Origin: Zavarzinia compransoris
GTDB taxonomy: Bacteria > Pseudomonadota > Alphaproteobacteria > Zavarziniales > Zavarziniaceae
NCBI RefSeq assembly: GCF_003173055.1
Contig: NZ_QGLF01000001.1
Span: 813,085-877,084 of the forward strand
Reading direction: 5' to 3'
Length of the DNA: 64,000 nucleotides
The number at the start of each line of letters is the position of its first letter. The stretch's first letter is position 1. Of the stretch, positions 36,272 to 46,823 are shown in pieces. Below the pieces are notes generated by a model, which saw nothing but the letters and a program-made list of their open reading frames with translations, was not told the origin of the DNA and did no database searches. A program made the position numbers and the translations under genes.

Positions 36272-36344
36272 CGACTAATGGATAGGCCAGTGACAGCAGC
36301 GTTTGGGCTGTCCCCCGGGCCGCGGATTGGGTAGCTCTTGTCCC

Positions 36345-36794
36345 ATGGCGGAAACGGCGATGATCGTGGCCGGGCTTTATGCCGGGCTTTTCCTGGTGGC
36401 GTTCGGGGCGGCCACCATTCTGCCGTTGCAGTCCGAAGCCGCAGTGGTCGGCATGGTGCTGGCGGATCACGACGCCGGCCTGGTGGTCCTGGTCGCCGGG
36501 GCCGGCAATACGCTGGGCGCCGCGACCAATTGGCTGCTCGGCCGCGGGGTCGAGCGCTTCAGGCACCGGCGCTGGTTTCCGGTCGGGCCCGGGGCGCTGC
36601 GCCGGGCCGAGGGCTGGTATCGCCGCTATGGCCGCTGGAGCCTGCTGCTCAGCTGGCTGCCGCTCGGCGGCGATGCCCTGACCATCGTCGCCGGCGTGCT
36701 GCGCGAACCTCTGGCCGTGTTCCTGCTGCTCGTCGCCATCGGCAAGATCGGCCGCTATGTGGTGGTGGTCGGGCTGGCGCTTGGCCTTGCCTGA
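36345..36794 (+). CDS. DedA/YqaA-like membrane protein
   Basis: A 149-aa small member of the SNARE-associated/DedA superfamily, YqaA type: VAGLYAGLFLVAFGAATILP, LVVLVAGAGNTLGAATNWLLGR, then the conserved R-rich GWYRRYGRWSLLLSWLPLGG and a last helix. It probably resides in the inner membrane; YqaA function is not well defined, though relatives affect lipid flipping and envelope stress. The start at 36345 has no strong ribosome site. Its last 40 bp overlap the convergent methyltransferase gene. Confidence 0.85.
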   Translation: MAETAMIVAGLYAGLFLVAFGAATILPLQSEAAVVGMVLADHDAGLVVLVAGAGNTLGAATNWLLGRGVERFRHRRWFPVGPGALRRAEGWYRRYGRWSLLLSWLPLGGDALTIVAGVLREPLAVFLLLVAIGKIGRYVVVVGLALGLA

Positions 36795-37594
36795 GGGCGC
36801 GCGGTCAGCACCGCGACCATTCTTTCCCCCGGCGGATAGGCGATATCGGCCTCGGCGAAACCGCAGGCGCGGAGATGGCGGGCCCCCGCCTCCGCCGACT
36901 TGAAGTGAACGCCCGCATCCGAGCGCGAAACCAGGCGCAGCCCGGCGGCGCCGGCCCGCATGGCAAGACGGAGCAAGGCCTTCTCCGGTTCCGGATAGGT
37001 TTCGGTCAGATAGGCGGCGCTCGGGAAACGGGCGAGCGCGGCCGACAAGCGGTTCCAGACATCCGTCGCCGTATCGAGGGTGAAATAATTCATCAATCCT
37101 TCGGTCACCACGGCCACCGGCCGGGCGGGATCGAAGGACTGGGCGAGAACGGCGTCCAGGGATTGAGGCCCGTCGGCGGCCAGGACATCGATGGCGACGA
37201 CCGCATGATGGGTGGAAAGATCGGGCACCCGCGCCAGGGCGCGGACCTTCAGCGCGGCCATGGCCGGCAGGTCGGCCTCGACATAGCGCAGATCGGGAAA
37301 TTGCCGGGTAAAGCGCCAGCCCCGGGCCGACAGGCCGCAGGCGATCTCCAGGATCTGCAAGCCCGGCATTTCGGCGACGAGACTGGCCAGGATGCGGTCG
37401 ATCAGGGCATGGCGGGCCACCAGCATGCGCCGCAGGTTGGTGCCGAACACCTTGCCGCCCGCCCATTCCGCCGGCGCGGCCAATTTATACATCAGGTCGC
37501 CGGCGGGGGTTCGCAGCTCGGGCAGGGACAGGCCGTTGGCAACCCAGGTCTCGCCGGTGTAAAGGGCTGTGAAGCTGAAGGTCGACGTGTCCAC
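36755..37594 (-). CDS. SAM-dependent methyltransferase, LCM/O-methyltransferase-like
   Basis: A 279-aa class I methyltransferase. SAM binding is suggested by LQILEIACGLSARGWRFTRQ and RYVEADLPAMAALK, with VTEGLMNYFTLDTATDVW and YLTETYPEPEKA further on. This resembles leucine-carboxyl-methyltransferase-like O-methyltransferases that act on polyketide or amino-acid-like substrates. The actual substrate is unknown. The GTG start at 37594 follows GGAGAATCCCC. It stands alone between mazG and the DedA-like gene. Confidence 0.8.
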   Translation of the reverse strand: MDTSTFSFTALYTGETWVANGLSLPELRTPAGDLMYKLAAPAEWAGGKVFGTNLRRMLVARHALIDRILASLVAEMPGLQILEIACGLSARGWRFTRQFPDLRYVEADLPAMAALKVRALARVPDLSTHHAVVAIDVLAADGPQSLDAVLAQSFDPARPVAVVTEGLMNYFTLDTATDVWNRLSAALARFPSAAYLTETYPEPEKALLRLAMRAGAAGLRLVSRSDAGVHFKSAEAGARHLRACGFAEADIAYPPGERMVAVLTARPQARPSASPTTTT

Positions 37595-37690
37595 GGGGAT
37601 TCTCCGACGCCCGCGGGCTCCGGCGCACGCAGGCCCTGGATGATCAGGCCCCGGATGATAACGCGATTGCGCCCGGCCGGCGCCCCTTCT

Positions 37691-37726
37691 CTTCGTCGCC
37701 CTATTCTTCGTCGCCCTATTCTTCGT
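37691..37726. repeat. 15-bp tandem repeat upstream of mazG
   Basis: CTTCGTCGCCCTATT occurs twice head to tail at 37691-37705 and 37706-37720, followed by a partial third copy CTTCGT. The array ends 21 nt before the mazG ATG. Unit-number change here could alter the distance between promoter and start. Confidence 0.85.
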
Positions 37727-37746
37727 GCTTGCGCAGGATCCCCGTC

Positions 37747-38544
37747 ATGCCCTCCTCCTCGCCCGACAACAGCCCCCTCGCCGCCCTTCTCGCTCTCATG
37801 GTCCGGCTGCGGGCCCCGCAGGACGGCTGCCCCTGGGACAGGGAGCAGACCTTCGCCACCATCGCCCCCTATACGATCGAGGAGGCTTACGAGGTGGCCG
37901 ACGCCATCGCCCGCCACGACCTGGGCGACCTGCGCGAGGAATTGGGCGACCTTCTGTTCCAGGTCGTGTTCCATGCCCGGATCGCCGAAGAACAGGGCGC
38001 CTTCACCTTCGCCGACGTGGCGGAGGCGATCACCGGCAAGATGATCGCCCGCCATCCTCATATCTTCGGCGATGCCGATGCCCATGACGCCGCCCGCTGG
38101 GAAGATATGAAGGCGCAGGAGCGCGCGGCCAAGGCCAAGGGCGGCCTGCTGGACGATGTTCCCCTCGCCCTGCCCGCCCTGCTGCGCGCGGCCAAGCTGC
38201 AAAAGCGCGCCGCCCGCATCGGCTTCGACTGGCCGGACCTCCTGCCCGTGCTCGACAAGCTGGAAGAGGAAATCCGCGAACTGAAGGTCGAGATCGCCGC
38301 CGGCAGCGGCATCGACCGGCTGGAAGACGAATTGGGCGACATGCTCTTCGTCATGGCCAATATCGGCCGGCACCTGGGGGTCGAGGCGGAAACCGCCCTT
38401 CGCGCCGCCAATGCGAAATTCGAGCGCCGCTTCCGCCATATCGAGCGGCGCCTGGCGGAGGACGGCCGCCAGGGCCCCCAGCAACTGGATTTCCTCGACA
38501 GCCTGTGGAACGAGGCCAAGGCGCTGGAACGGCAGGGCGGCTGA
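37747..38544 (+). CDS. mazG: nucleoside triphosphate pyrophosphohydrolase MazG
   Basis: House-cleaning enzyme that hydrolyses NTPs, including oxidised forms, to NMPs. The 265-aa product has two MazG domains. The first contains MVRLRAPQDGCPWDREQTFA and EEAYEVADAI with EELGDLLFQVVFHARIAEE. The second, from about residue 150, repeats EEIRELKVEI and EDELGDMLFVMANIGRHLG. The Glu/Asp-rich helices are the Mg sites. The ATG at 37747 is preferred to a TTG at 37729. It converges on hflX with an 8-nt gap, and a hairpin covers both stop codons. Confidence 0.95.
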   Translation: MPSSSPDNSPLAALLALMVRLRAPQDGCPWDREQTFATIAPYTIEEAYEVADAIARHDLGDLREELGDLLFQVVFHARIAEEQGAFTFADVAEAITGKMIARHPHIFGDADAHDAARWEDMKAQERAAKAKGGLLDDVPLALPALLRAAKLQKRAARIGFDWPDLLPVLDKLEEEIRELKVEIAAGSGIDRLEDELGDMLFVMANIGRHLGVEAETALRAANAKFERRFRHIERRLAEDGRQGPQQLDFLDSLWNEAKALERQGG

Positions 38545-38552
38545 ACAGCCTC

Positions 38553-39908
38553 TCAGCCCGCCGCCTGCGGACCGAAGCGCTTGATGAAGCGCCCGAGGTC
38601 GGCGTGATCGATGCCGACGGTCAGATGGGCGGTGCCGTCCTCCCGGTCCTCGCGGGCGATCACTTCGCCGTGCTGGTAGAGGAAGGCCAGGGCGGCGCCA
38701 TCGGCAAGTGCTACGTCGAGTTCGAGGAATTCCCGCGCCGTGCCCAGTTTCTCGTCGAGAAGGGCGAGCAGACGCTCCACCCCCTCGCCCGTCAGCGCCG
38801 AGACGGGCAGGATCGCCGGCAGCCGGTGGGCGGCATTGTCGAGGCTCAGGCGCTCCTCGGGCAAGAGCAGGTCGATCTTGTTCAGGACTTCGATCATCCG
38901 CTCGGTCTGGGCGACCTCGTCGACGCCGAGTTCGCCCAGCACCGACAGGACATCCGCCTTCTGCGCCTCGCTTTCGGGATGGGCGATGTCGCGGACATGG
39001 AGGATGACGTCGGCTTCGAGCACTTCTTCGAGCGTCGCCCGGAAGGCGGCGACCAGATGGGTGGGCAGGTCGGAGACGAAGCCGACTGTATCGGACAGGA
39101 TGATCCGCCGGCCGGACGGCAGCCTGATCCCGCGCATGGTCGGATCGAGGGTGGCAAACAGCAGGTCGGCCGCCAGCACGTCCGCCCGCGTCAGCCGGTT
39201 GAAGAGCGAGGATTTGCCGGCATTGGTATAGCCGACCAGGGCCACGATCGGATGCGGCACTTTGCGGCGGTTGCGGCGGTGCAATTCCCGCGTCCGGGTG
39301 ACGGTTTCCAACTCCCGCTTCAGGCGCGTGATCTTGTCGGACAGGATCCGGCGGTCGGCCTCGATCTGGGTCTCGCCCGGGCCGCCCAGGAAGCCGACAC
39401 CGCCGCGCTGGCGTTCCAGGTGGGTCCAGGAACGGACAAGCCGGCTTTTCTGGTAGGACAGATGGGCAAGCTCGACCTGAAGCCGCCCTTCCCTTGTCGC
39501 CGCGCGCTCGCCGAAGATTTCCAGGATCAGGCCGGTACGGTCGATCACCTTGGTCTTGAGGTCGCGTTCCAGGTTGCGCTGCTGCACCGGCGACAGCGCG
39601 CAATTCATGATCACGACATCGACGCCGAACATATCGACGGCCTGGCGCAGGTCTTCCACCTTGCCGGTGCCGAGCCAGGTGGCGGGGCGGATGCGGTCGA
39701 CCGGCGCCTCGATCGCCTCGACGACGTCGAGGGCGATGGCCGCGGTCAGGCCCACCGCCTCCTCGAGCCGGGCGGCAGGCAGGCGCAGGGCGGCGCCGCC
39801 CGGCTCGTCACCGGACGCCTGTCCCCGCACATAGGGATGGACGACGATCGCGCGCCCCGCCGCCTTGCGGTGCTTTGCCGCAGCGGCGGGATCGAAAGCC
39901 TCGGTCAA
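38553..39908 (-). CDS. hflX: ribosome-associated GTPase HflX
   Basis: GTPase that splits stalled ribosomes. The 451-aa product has an N-terminal HflX domain ([55 protein letters not shown]). A GTPase domain follows with P-loop [12 protein letters not shown], switch [17 protein letters not shown] and NKID. The C-terminal ~70 residues are a small added domain. Its start overlaps the hfq stop by 4 bp; hfq-hflX pairing is widely conserved. Confidence 0.97.
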   Translation of the reverse strand: MTEAFDPAAAAKHRKAAGRAIVVHPYVRGQASGDEPGGAALRLPAARLEEAVGLTAAIALDVVEAIEAPVDRIRPATWLGTGKVEDLRQAVDMFGVDVVIMNCALSPVQQRNLERDLKTKVIDRTGLILEIFGERAATREGRLQVELAHLSYQKSRLVRSWTHLERQRGGVGFLGGPGETQIEADRRILSDKITRLKRELETVTRTRELHRRNRRKVPHPIVALVGYTNAGKSSLFNRLTRADVLAADLLFATLDPTMRGIRLPSGRRIILSDTVGFVSDLPTHLVAAFRATLEEVLEADVILHVRDIAHPESEAQKADVLSVLGELGVDEVAQTERMIEVLNKIDLLLPEERLSLDNAAHRLPAILPVSALTGEGVERLLALLDEKLGTAREFLELDVALADGAALAFLYQHGEVIAREDREDGTAHLTVGIDHADLGRFIKRFGPQAAG

Positions 39909-40159
39909 TGGTCGCGCGGGGCCTCGCTCGCCTGGGGATCGAACAGCTGGATCGGCGCCGCGGGCATCACGGTGGAGATCGCGTGCTTGTAGACCAGCTG
40001 GATGTGGCCGTCACGACGCAGCAGGACGCAGAAATTGTCGAACCAGGTGATCACGCCCTGAAGTTTCACGCCATTGACGAGAAAAACCGTGACCGGCGTC
40101 TTGTTCTTGCGCACATAATTCAGGAACACGTCCTGAACGTTTTGGGATCGCTCCGACAT
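39905..40159 (-). CDS. hfq: RNA chaperone Hfq
   Basis: Hexameric Sm-like protein that pairs small RNAs with mRNAs. The 84-aa product starts [20 protein letters not shown] and contains the Sm1 region ([20 protein letters not shown]) and the Sm2 motif in [12 protein letters not shown] (YKHAIS at 57-62). The C-terminal tail is short, as in alphaproteobacteria. It lies 345 nt downstream of ntrX with its own TATAAT-containing promoter candidate and a leader hairpin. It is coupled to hflX. Confidence 0.98.
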   Translation of the reverse strand: MSERSQNVQDVFLNYVRKNKTPVTVFLVNGVKLQGVITWFDNFCVLLRRDGHIQLVYKHAISTVMPAAPIQLFDPQASEAPRDH

Positions 40160-40503
40160 TTTTGAACCTTCTTCTTCTTGTTGCGTCTTGCCTTCAGTCT
40201 GACGATCCGGCGCCTGCCCCCTGAATCAGGGGACGGCATCGGTACGCATGGCAGCGACACACACATTTTGCTGCACTGCACAATTATATCGCAGGCTTGC
40301 CGAAGCTCCGCAAGGAAAATTCTTGGGCCCCATCGAGATGCGCCAACCCGCCCGCGATACCGCTTGCCCCCGCGAATCTGATGCCCGCCTGGGGAAACCG
40401 GCGCATGGGGATATAGCGATTGGCCCTTGCGCACAAGTATGCTTTAGGCCGCGCCCATTCAACGGGTTGACGCCGGGGAAGGCAGGACCTGAGCCCCGCC
40501 CCC
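40160..40503 (-). promoter_or_regulatory. hfq leader with TATAAT promoter and hairpin
   Basis: A 344-nt gap between ntrX and hfq with no supported gene. On the minus strand a perfect TATAAT lies at 40288-40283 with a weak TTGCGG at 40313-40308 (19 nt apart), predicting a leader of about 115 nt. Within that leader the palindrome CCCCTGA-A-TCAGGGG at 40218-40232 can fold as an RNA hairpin. The rest (40314-40503) shows nothing recognisable beyond a short weak stem at the ntrX stop. Confidence 0.6.
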
Positions 40504-41898
40504 TCAGCCCTGTCCCCGATCGTTGATGGTGATGCCGAGCGACTTCAGCTTGCGATGCAGGGCCGAGCGCTCCATGCCGATGAAGGTGGCGGTGCGGCTG
40601 ATGTTGTTGCCGAAGCGCGCGACCTGGGCGAGCAGATAATCCCGCTCGAAGGCTTCCCGCGCCTCGCGCAGCGGCAGGGCCATGATCACCTCGCCGCCGT
40701 CCGCCCGCAGGGTCGCGGGGCCGGCGCCGCCGACCTCGGCCGGCAGCATGTCGGCGCCGATCGCCCCTTCGGCGTCGTCGTTGGCCAGGATCAGCAGGCG
40801 TTCGCAGACATTGCGCAACTGGCGGACATTGCCCGGCCAGTCATAGGCCTGCATCACCGCCATGGCCTCGTTCGAGATATTGCGCGGCGGCACGCCGTTG
40901 GCGGTGCTGATGCGCTGGATGAAATGAAGGGCGAGGTCCGGGATATCCTCGCGCCGGTCGGCAAGCCGCGGCACCCGGATCGGCACGACCGAGAGGCGGT
41001 GGAACAGATCCTCGCGGAAGCGGCCGATGGCGATCTCGGCATGAAGGTCGCGGGCGGAGGCGCTGACCACCCGGACATCGACCTGCACCCGGTTGCGCCC
41101 GCCGACCCGCTCGAAGGTCTGGTCGACCAGGACGCGCAGGATCTTGGCCTGGGTTTCCAGCGGCATGTCCGCCACTTCGTCCAGGAACAGCGTGCCGCCA
41201 TGGGCCTGTTCGAACAGGCCGACGCGGGGCATGCCGTCGGCGCTGGCCGAGGCTTCGACGCCGAAGAGTTCCGCCTCCATCCGCTCGGGTGCCATGGTCG
41301 CGGCATTGACCACGGCAAAGGGCCCGTCGGCCCGGCGCGACATCCGGTGCAACTGGCGGGCGACGACTTCCTTGCCGGCGCCGGGCGGGCCCATGATCAT
41401 CACCCGGCTGCCCATGGGGGCGGCCTTCTCGACGAGACCGCGGACGGTATTCATGGCCGCCGAGCGGCCGATCATCTCGTCCTCGATGTTGGAGCGGGCC
41501 TTGAGGGCGCGGTTCTCGCGCTTCAGCTGGGCGGATTCGATCGCCCGCTGGACGAGAAGCAGCAGGCGGTCGGCCTTGAACGGCTTTTCGATGAAGTCAT
41601 AGGCGCCGCGCTTCAGGGCGCCGACCGCGGTTTCGATCGTGCCGTGGCCGGAAATCATCACGACCGGGATATCGGGATGGGCGCGCTTGATCGCTTCCAG
41701 GATTTCCAGCCCGTCCAGCCGGCTGCCCTGGAGCCAGATATCGAGGATCACCAGCGACGGCAGGCGGGCGTCGATGGCGGCCAGGGCTTCGTCGGCATTG
41801 CCCGCCGTCCTTGTCTCATAGCCTTCGTCCTGAAGGATGCCGGCGACGAGGTCGCGGATATCCGCCTCGTCGTCGACCACCAGTATTTCACGACCCAT
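40504..41898 (-). CDS. ntrX: response regulator NtrX
   Basis: Sigma-54-family-type response regulator partnered with NtrY. The 464-aa product has a receiver domain with phospho-acceptor D53 in SLVILDIWLQG and K near YDFIEKPF. The AAA domain contains GPPGAGKEVVARQLH and [19 protein letters not shown], and the protein ends in a Fis-type helix-turn-helix (ISRTATFIGMERSALHRKLK). The sigma-54 contact loop GAFTGA is replaced by a sequence reading VEASASADG, as in other NtrX proteins, so sigma-54 activation is doubtful. The ATG at 41898 follows GAGGA; the frame continues upstream without another good start. It overlaps ntrY by 11 bp. Confidence 0.95.
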   Translation of the reverse strand: MGREILVVDDEADIRDLVAGILQDEGYETRTAGNADEALAAIDARLPSLVILDIWLQGSRLDGLEILEAIKRAHPDIPVVMISGHGTIETAVGALKRGAYDFIEKPFKADRLLLLVQRAIESAQLKRENRALKARSNIEDEMIGRSAAMNTVRGLVEKAAPMGSRVMIMGPPGAGKEVVARQLHRMSRRADGPFAVVNAATMAPERMEAELFGVEASASADGMPRVGLFEQAHGGTLFLDEVADMPLETQAKILRVLVDQTFERVGGRNRVQVDVRVVSASARDLHAEIAIGRFREDLFHRLSVVPIRVPRLADRREDIPDLALHFIQRISTANGVPPRNISNEAMAVMQAYDWPGNVRQLRNVCERLLILANDDAEGAIGADMLPAEVGGAGPATLRADGGEVIMALPLREAREAFERDYLLAQVARFGNNISRTATFIGMERSALHRKLKSLGITINDRGQG

Positions 41899-44140
41899 GC
41901 GCAATCCTCGCTTCGGTCTGGGGTGTTGCCTGGGCGCTGTCCTGGCGCCAGGGGAAGCTCAGGGTGACGACCGCCCCGCCGCCGGGGTTGTCGCCCAGCG
42001 AAATCGTGCCGCCGTGCTCTTCCATGATCTTGCGGACGATGGCGAGGCCAAGGCCGGTGCCCTTGGTCCGCGTCGTCACATAGGGTTCGGTCAGGCGGTC
42101 GCGCTCGGCCACCGGCAAGCCCTTGCCGTTGTCGCGGACCTCGACGCGCAGCCAGCCCTCGGCGGCGGTCAGATGGGCGGTGATCCGGCCCGGCGGCAGG
42201 TCCCCGCCGGCATCCCGGGCCTCGATCGCCTCGGCCGCGTTCTTCAGGACATTGGTCAGCGCCTGGCCGATCTGGCGGGAATCGAACAGGGCGACCACCG
42301 GCTCGGGCGGCAATTCGCTTTCGAACACGATCGCCGGGGCCGCGACATGGCGCAGGAACACGGCCTGGCGCACCTGCTCGCTCAGGTCCTCCATGCGGAA
42401 GGCGGCGGTCGGCATGCGGGCGAAGGCCGAGAATTCGTCGACCATGCGGCCGATGTCGCCGACCTGGCGGATGATCGTGTCGGTGCATTGGCTGAACACT
42501 TCGGGATCGGTCGCGATCTCGCGGCCGTATTTCCGCTTCAGCCGCTCGGCCGACAATTGGATCGGGGTCAGCGGGTTCTTGATCTCATGGGCGATGCGGC
42601 GGGCGATATCGGCCCAGGCGGCGGTACGCTGGGCCGAGACGAGGTCGGTGACGTCGTCGAAGGTGACGACGAAGCCGCGCATGGCCCGCCCTGCCCGCTC
42701 GCCCACCACGCGGACGCTGAAATGGCGCGAGACGCCGCCCCGGGCGAGATTGACCTGGGCCTGCACCTCGCGCTCGGGCCGGTCCTTGGCGTCGGCGACG
42801 AGGCCGGCCAGTTCCGGCACCATGTCGCCGATCATCTCGCCGATCATGCGGTCGGCGGAAAGCCCCAGCAATTCCTGGGCGGAGCGGTTGGGCAGGGTGA
42901 TCCGGCCCTCGATGTCGATGCCGATCACGCCGGCGGACACCCCGGCCAGCACGGCCTCGGTGAAGCGGCGGCGCTCGTCGAGCTGGTGGTTGGCATCGCG
43001 AAGCGCGCCGTGCTGGGCCTCGATCTGCCCCGCCATGCGGTTGAAGGCGCGGCCGAGCGAGGCCAGCTCGTCGTCCGAAGTGCCGGTCTCGACGCGGGCG
43101 GTGAGGTCGCCCTCGCGCAAGCGCTCGGTCGCGCCGAACAGGCGGGCGACCGGCTCGACCAGCTTGGTCGCGACCCAGAGCCCGGCCAGGATCGCGGTCA
43201 GCAGGATCAGAAGGCCGACCAGGACGAAGACGAAGGCGAAAGTCACCTGGATGCCCAGGCGGCGCTTCTGCAATTCATTGTATTCGGCGACCGCGGCCTG
43301 GGTCCGCTCGACATAGGCGATGACCCGGGGATCGACGAAGCGCCCGACGTAGAGATAGGCGTCGAGGAAGGAATCGAGGCGCACCAGGGCGCGCACCCGG
43401 TCGTCCTCGGTGGTGATGATCGCCACCTCCCCGTCCCGGCTGGCGCGGTCGAGGGCGGTGGCCGGCAGGCGGTCGAACTCCATGCCGAAGGACAGCGCGG
43501 TGCGCGCCAGCACCCGGCCGGACGAATTGATCACGATCGCCTCGGCCAGGCCGCGCACCGCCGACTGGTTCTCCAGCATCAGGTTGAACAGGTCCGGGTT
43601 GTTGTCGACCAGCGGCGCCTTGCGGTTGATGTCGTTGGCCATCGCCCGGATATCGGCCTCGATGGTCTTGCTGTGTTCCTCGACATAGGCCTTGGCGATG
43701 ATCACGGAATCGGACACCGCGCCCTGCACCCGCTCGCTGAACCAGGTATCGATGATCAGGTTGAAGAACAGCGCCGAGGCGACGCCGAGAAAGATCGTGG
43801 GCACCGCGGCGATGGCCCCGAACAGGGCGACGATGCGGATATGCAGCTTGGCGCCCGCAAGGCCCGAGCGCCGCGCCCACCACAGGCGCACCAGCCGGGT
43901 CGCGACCAGGCTGGCCAGCGCCAGCACGAGCACGAGATCGAGCAGCAGCAGCGGAATGATGACCGAGGTATCGCCGTCCTGCACCGTCGGGTCGCGCAGC
44001 GCGATATAGGTCGCGGTGCCCGAACCCGCCGCCAGCAGCACCAGCAGGATGACCAGCCGGCGGCTGATATGGCTGCTGCTCACCCAGGCTTCCAGCCGGG
44101 CGGCGCGGCTCGCCTTCTTCATCCCCGTGACGTCGTTCAA
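41888..44140 (-). CDS. ntrY: sensor histidine kinase NtrY
   Basis: A 750-aa membrane sensor kinase. N-terminal helices (RRLVILLVLLAAGSGTATYI, IIPLLLLDLVLVLALASLVA, IVALFGAIAAVPTIFLGVAS) precede a large extracytoplasmic domain. A further helix (FAFVFVLVGLLILLTAILAG), a HAMP domain (EPVARLFGATERLREGDLTA) and a PAS domain follow. The kinase core has the phospho-histidine in [20 protein letters not shown] and GTGLGLAIVRKIMEEHGG. The start appears to be a TTG at 44140, well spaced from AGGGGAG. An ATG six codons later lacks a spaced ribosome site. Confidence 0.95.
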   Translation of the reverse strand: MNDVTGMKKASRAARLEAWVSSSHISRRLVILLVLLAAGSGTATYIALRDPTVQDGDTSVIIPLLLLDLVLVLALASLVATRLVRLWWARRSGLAGAKLHIRIVALFGAIAAVPTIFLGVASALFFNLIIDTWFSERVQGAVSDSVIIAKAYVEEHSKTIEADIRAMANDINRKAPLVDNNPDLFNLMLENQSAVRGLAEAIVINSSGRVLARTALSFGMEFDRLPATALDRASRDGEVAIITTEDDRVRALVRLDSFLDAYLYVGRFVDPRVIAYVERTQAAVAEYNELQKRRLGIQVTFAFVFVLVGLLILLTAILAGLWVATKLVEPVARLFGATERLREGDLTARVETGTSDDELASLGRAFNRMAGQIEAQHGALRDANHQLDERRRFTEAVLAGVSAGVIGIDIEGRITLPNRSAQELLGLSADRMIGEMIGDMVPELAGLVADAKDRPEREVQAQVNLARGGVSRHFSVRVVGERAGRAMRGFVVTFDDVTDLVSAQRTAAWADIARRIAHEIKNPLTPIQLSAERLKRKYGREIATDPEVFSQCTDTIIRQVGDIGRMVDEFSAFARMPTAAFRMEDLSEQVRQAVFLRHVAAPAIVFESELPPEPVVALFDSRQIGQALTNVLKNAAEAIEARDAGGDLPPGRITAHLTAAEGWLRVEVRDNGKGLPVAERDRLTEPYVTTRTKGTGLGLAIVRKIMEEHGGTISLGDNPGGGAVVTLSFPWRQDSAQATPQTEARIAHGS

Positions 44141-44219
44141 GACAGCTCCCCTGGCCGATGCGGCACCGGCACAGACTCATGCGGCTGTTGTCAGAATATC
44201 ACAGCGTTGTGAAATTGCA

Positions 44220-45689
<1,470 letters not shown>

Positions 45690-45704
45690 GGGGAACTCGC
45701 TGAA

Positions 45705-46823
45705 TTACTCGGTCGCGACCGGCAGCAGCACACGGAACACCGTGCGCCGGGGCTCGGATTCGCATTCGATCATGCCGCCGTGGTCGCCCACGATCTTGGC
45801 GACAAGGGCAAGGCCGAGGCCGGTGCCGCTCGACTTGGTGGTCACGAAGGGCTCGAACAGATGGGGTTTCAGGTCGGGGGGGACACCTTCGCCATTGTCG
45901 CGCACCGTCACTTCCAGGGGCAGGCGCAGGCGCCGGCGGGTGCCCGGCACGGCCATGCGGACACCATGGCGATAGGCGGTCGAAAGCGCGATCTCGCCGC
46001 CCTTGGCCGGCACCGCCTCCGCCGCGTTCTTCACCAGGTTGAGGAAGACCTGGATCAGCTGGTCGCGGTCGCCCGGCACCGGCGGCAGCGAGGGGTCGTA
46101 GCTTTCGGTGAAGCGGATGCCCTTGGCGAAACCGTTCATGGCGATCTTCTTCACGTGTTCCAGGACGACGTGAATATTCACCGGGTCGCGGGTCGGCGAC
46201 CGGCCTTCGTTGAAGGCTTCCATCCGGTCGACGAGGCTGCAGATGCGGTCGGTCTCGTCGCAGATCAGGCGGGTGAGGTCGTGGTCCCCCTCGGCCAGAT
46301 TCTGTTCGAGCAGCTGGGCGGCACCCCGAATGCCGGACAGCGGGTTCTTGATCTCATGGGCCAGGATCGCGGCCATGCCGGTGACCGAGCGGGCGGCGCC
46401 GCGATGGGTCAGCTGGCGGTCGATGCGCTGGGCGATGGCACGTTCCTGCAAGGCGATCAGCAGCAGGCCCGACTGGTCGCCGAGCAGGGTCACCTGCATG
46501 TCGACCGGGCGATGGCCGATTTTCGGCGAGCCGAAATCGACCTCGTATTCGAAGACCGAGACCCCGCCCTGGCGCACCTGTTCGACCACCGCCAGCAGGG
46601 GGTGGGCGAAGGGCGTCACCTGATCCAGGCGCATGCGGTTGAGGACGGTGGCGCCGGTCGCGAAGAATTGCTCGGCGGCGGCATTGGCATAGCGGATATA
46701 GCCGTTGCGATCGACCAGGAGCACGGCCTTGCCGAGGGCGTTGAGGACGGCTTCGAGATCGATGTTCAGATCCGCCATGGCAGGAACGGCATCGCCGGAA
46801 GCCGCGGTCGAGGGTTTGGCCAT
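45705..46823 (-). CDS. ntrB: nitrogen sensor kinase NtrB
   Basis: Soluble histidine kinase/phosphatase controlled by PII and acting on NtrC. The 372-aa product has an N-terminal PAS domain ([20 protein letters not shown]), the phospho-histidine H156 in [20 protein letters not shown], an N-box [13 protein letters not shown] and [18 protein letters not shown]. The ATG at 46823 shares one base with the dusB stop (TGATG), indicating coupling. The order dusB-ntrB-ntrC-ntrY-ntrX is classic for alphaproteobacteria. Confidence 0.97.
   Translation of the reverse strand: MAKPSTAASGDAVPAMADLNIDLEAVLNALGKAVLLVDRNGYIRYANAAAEQFFATGATVLNRMRLDQVTPFAHPLLAVVEQVRQGGVSVFEYEVDFGSPKIGHRPVDMQVTLLGDQSGLLLIALQERAIAQRIDRQLTHRGAARSVTGMAAILAHEIKNPLSGIRGAAQLLEQNLAEGDHDLTRLICDETDRICSLVDRMEAFNEGRSPTRDPVNIHVVLEHVKKIAMNGFAKGIRFTESYDPSLPPVPGDRDQLIQVFLNLVKNAAEAVPAKGGEIALSTAYRHGVRMAVPGTRRRLRLPLEVTVRDNGEGVPPDLKPHLFEPFVTTKSSGTGLGLALVAKIVGDHGGMIECESEPRRTVFRVLLPVATE

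Noticed and set aside
40440-40520. Terminator after ntrX
   Set aside because: A CTGAG...CTCAG stem overlaps the stop codon, but it is only 5 bp and has no U run on the minus strand.
41888-44140. ATG at 44122 as the ntrY start
   Set aside because: Its only G-rich sequence is directly adjacent, with no spacing. The TTG at 44140 has AGGGGAG at the proper distance, so the longer form was kept, with some doubt.
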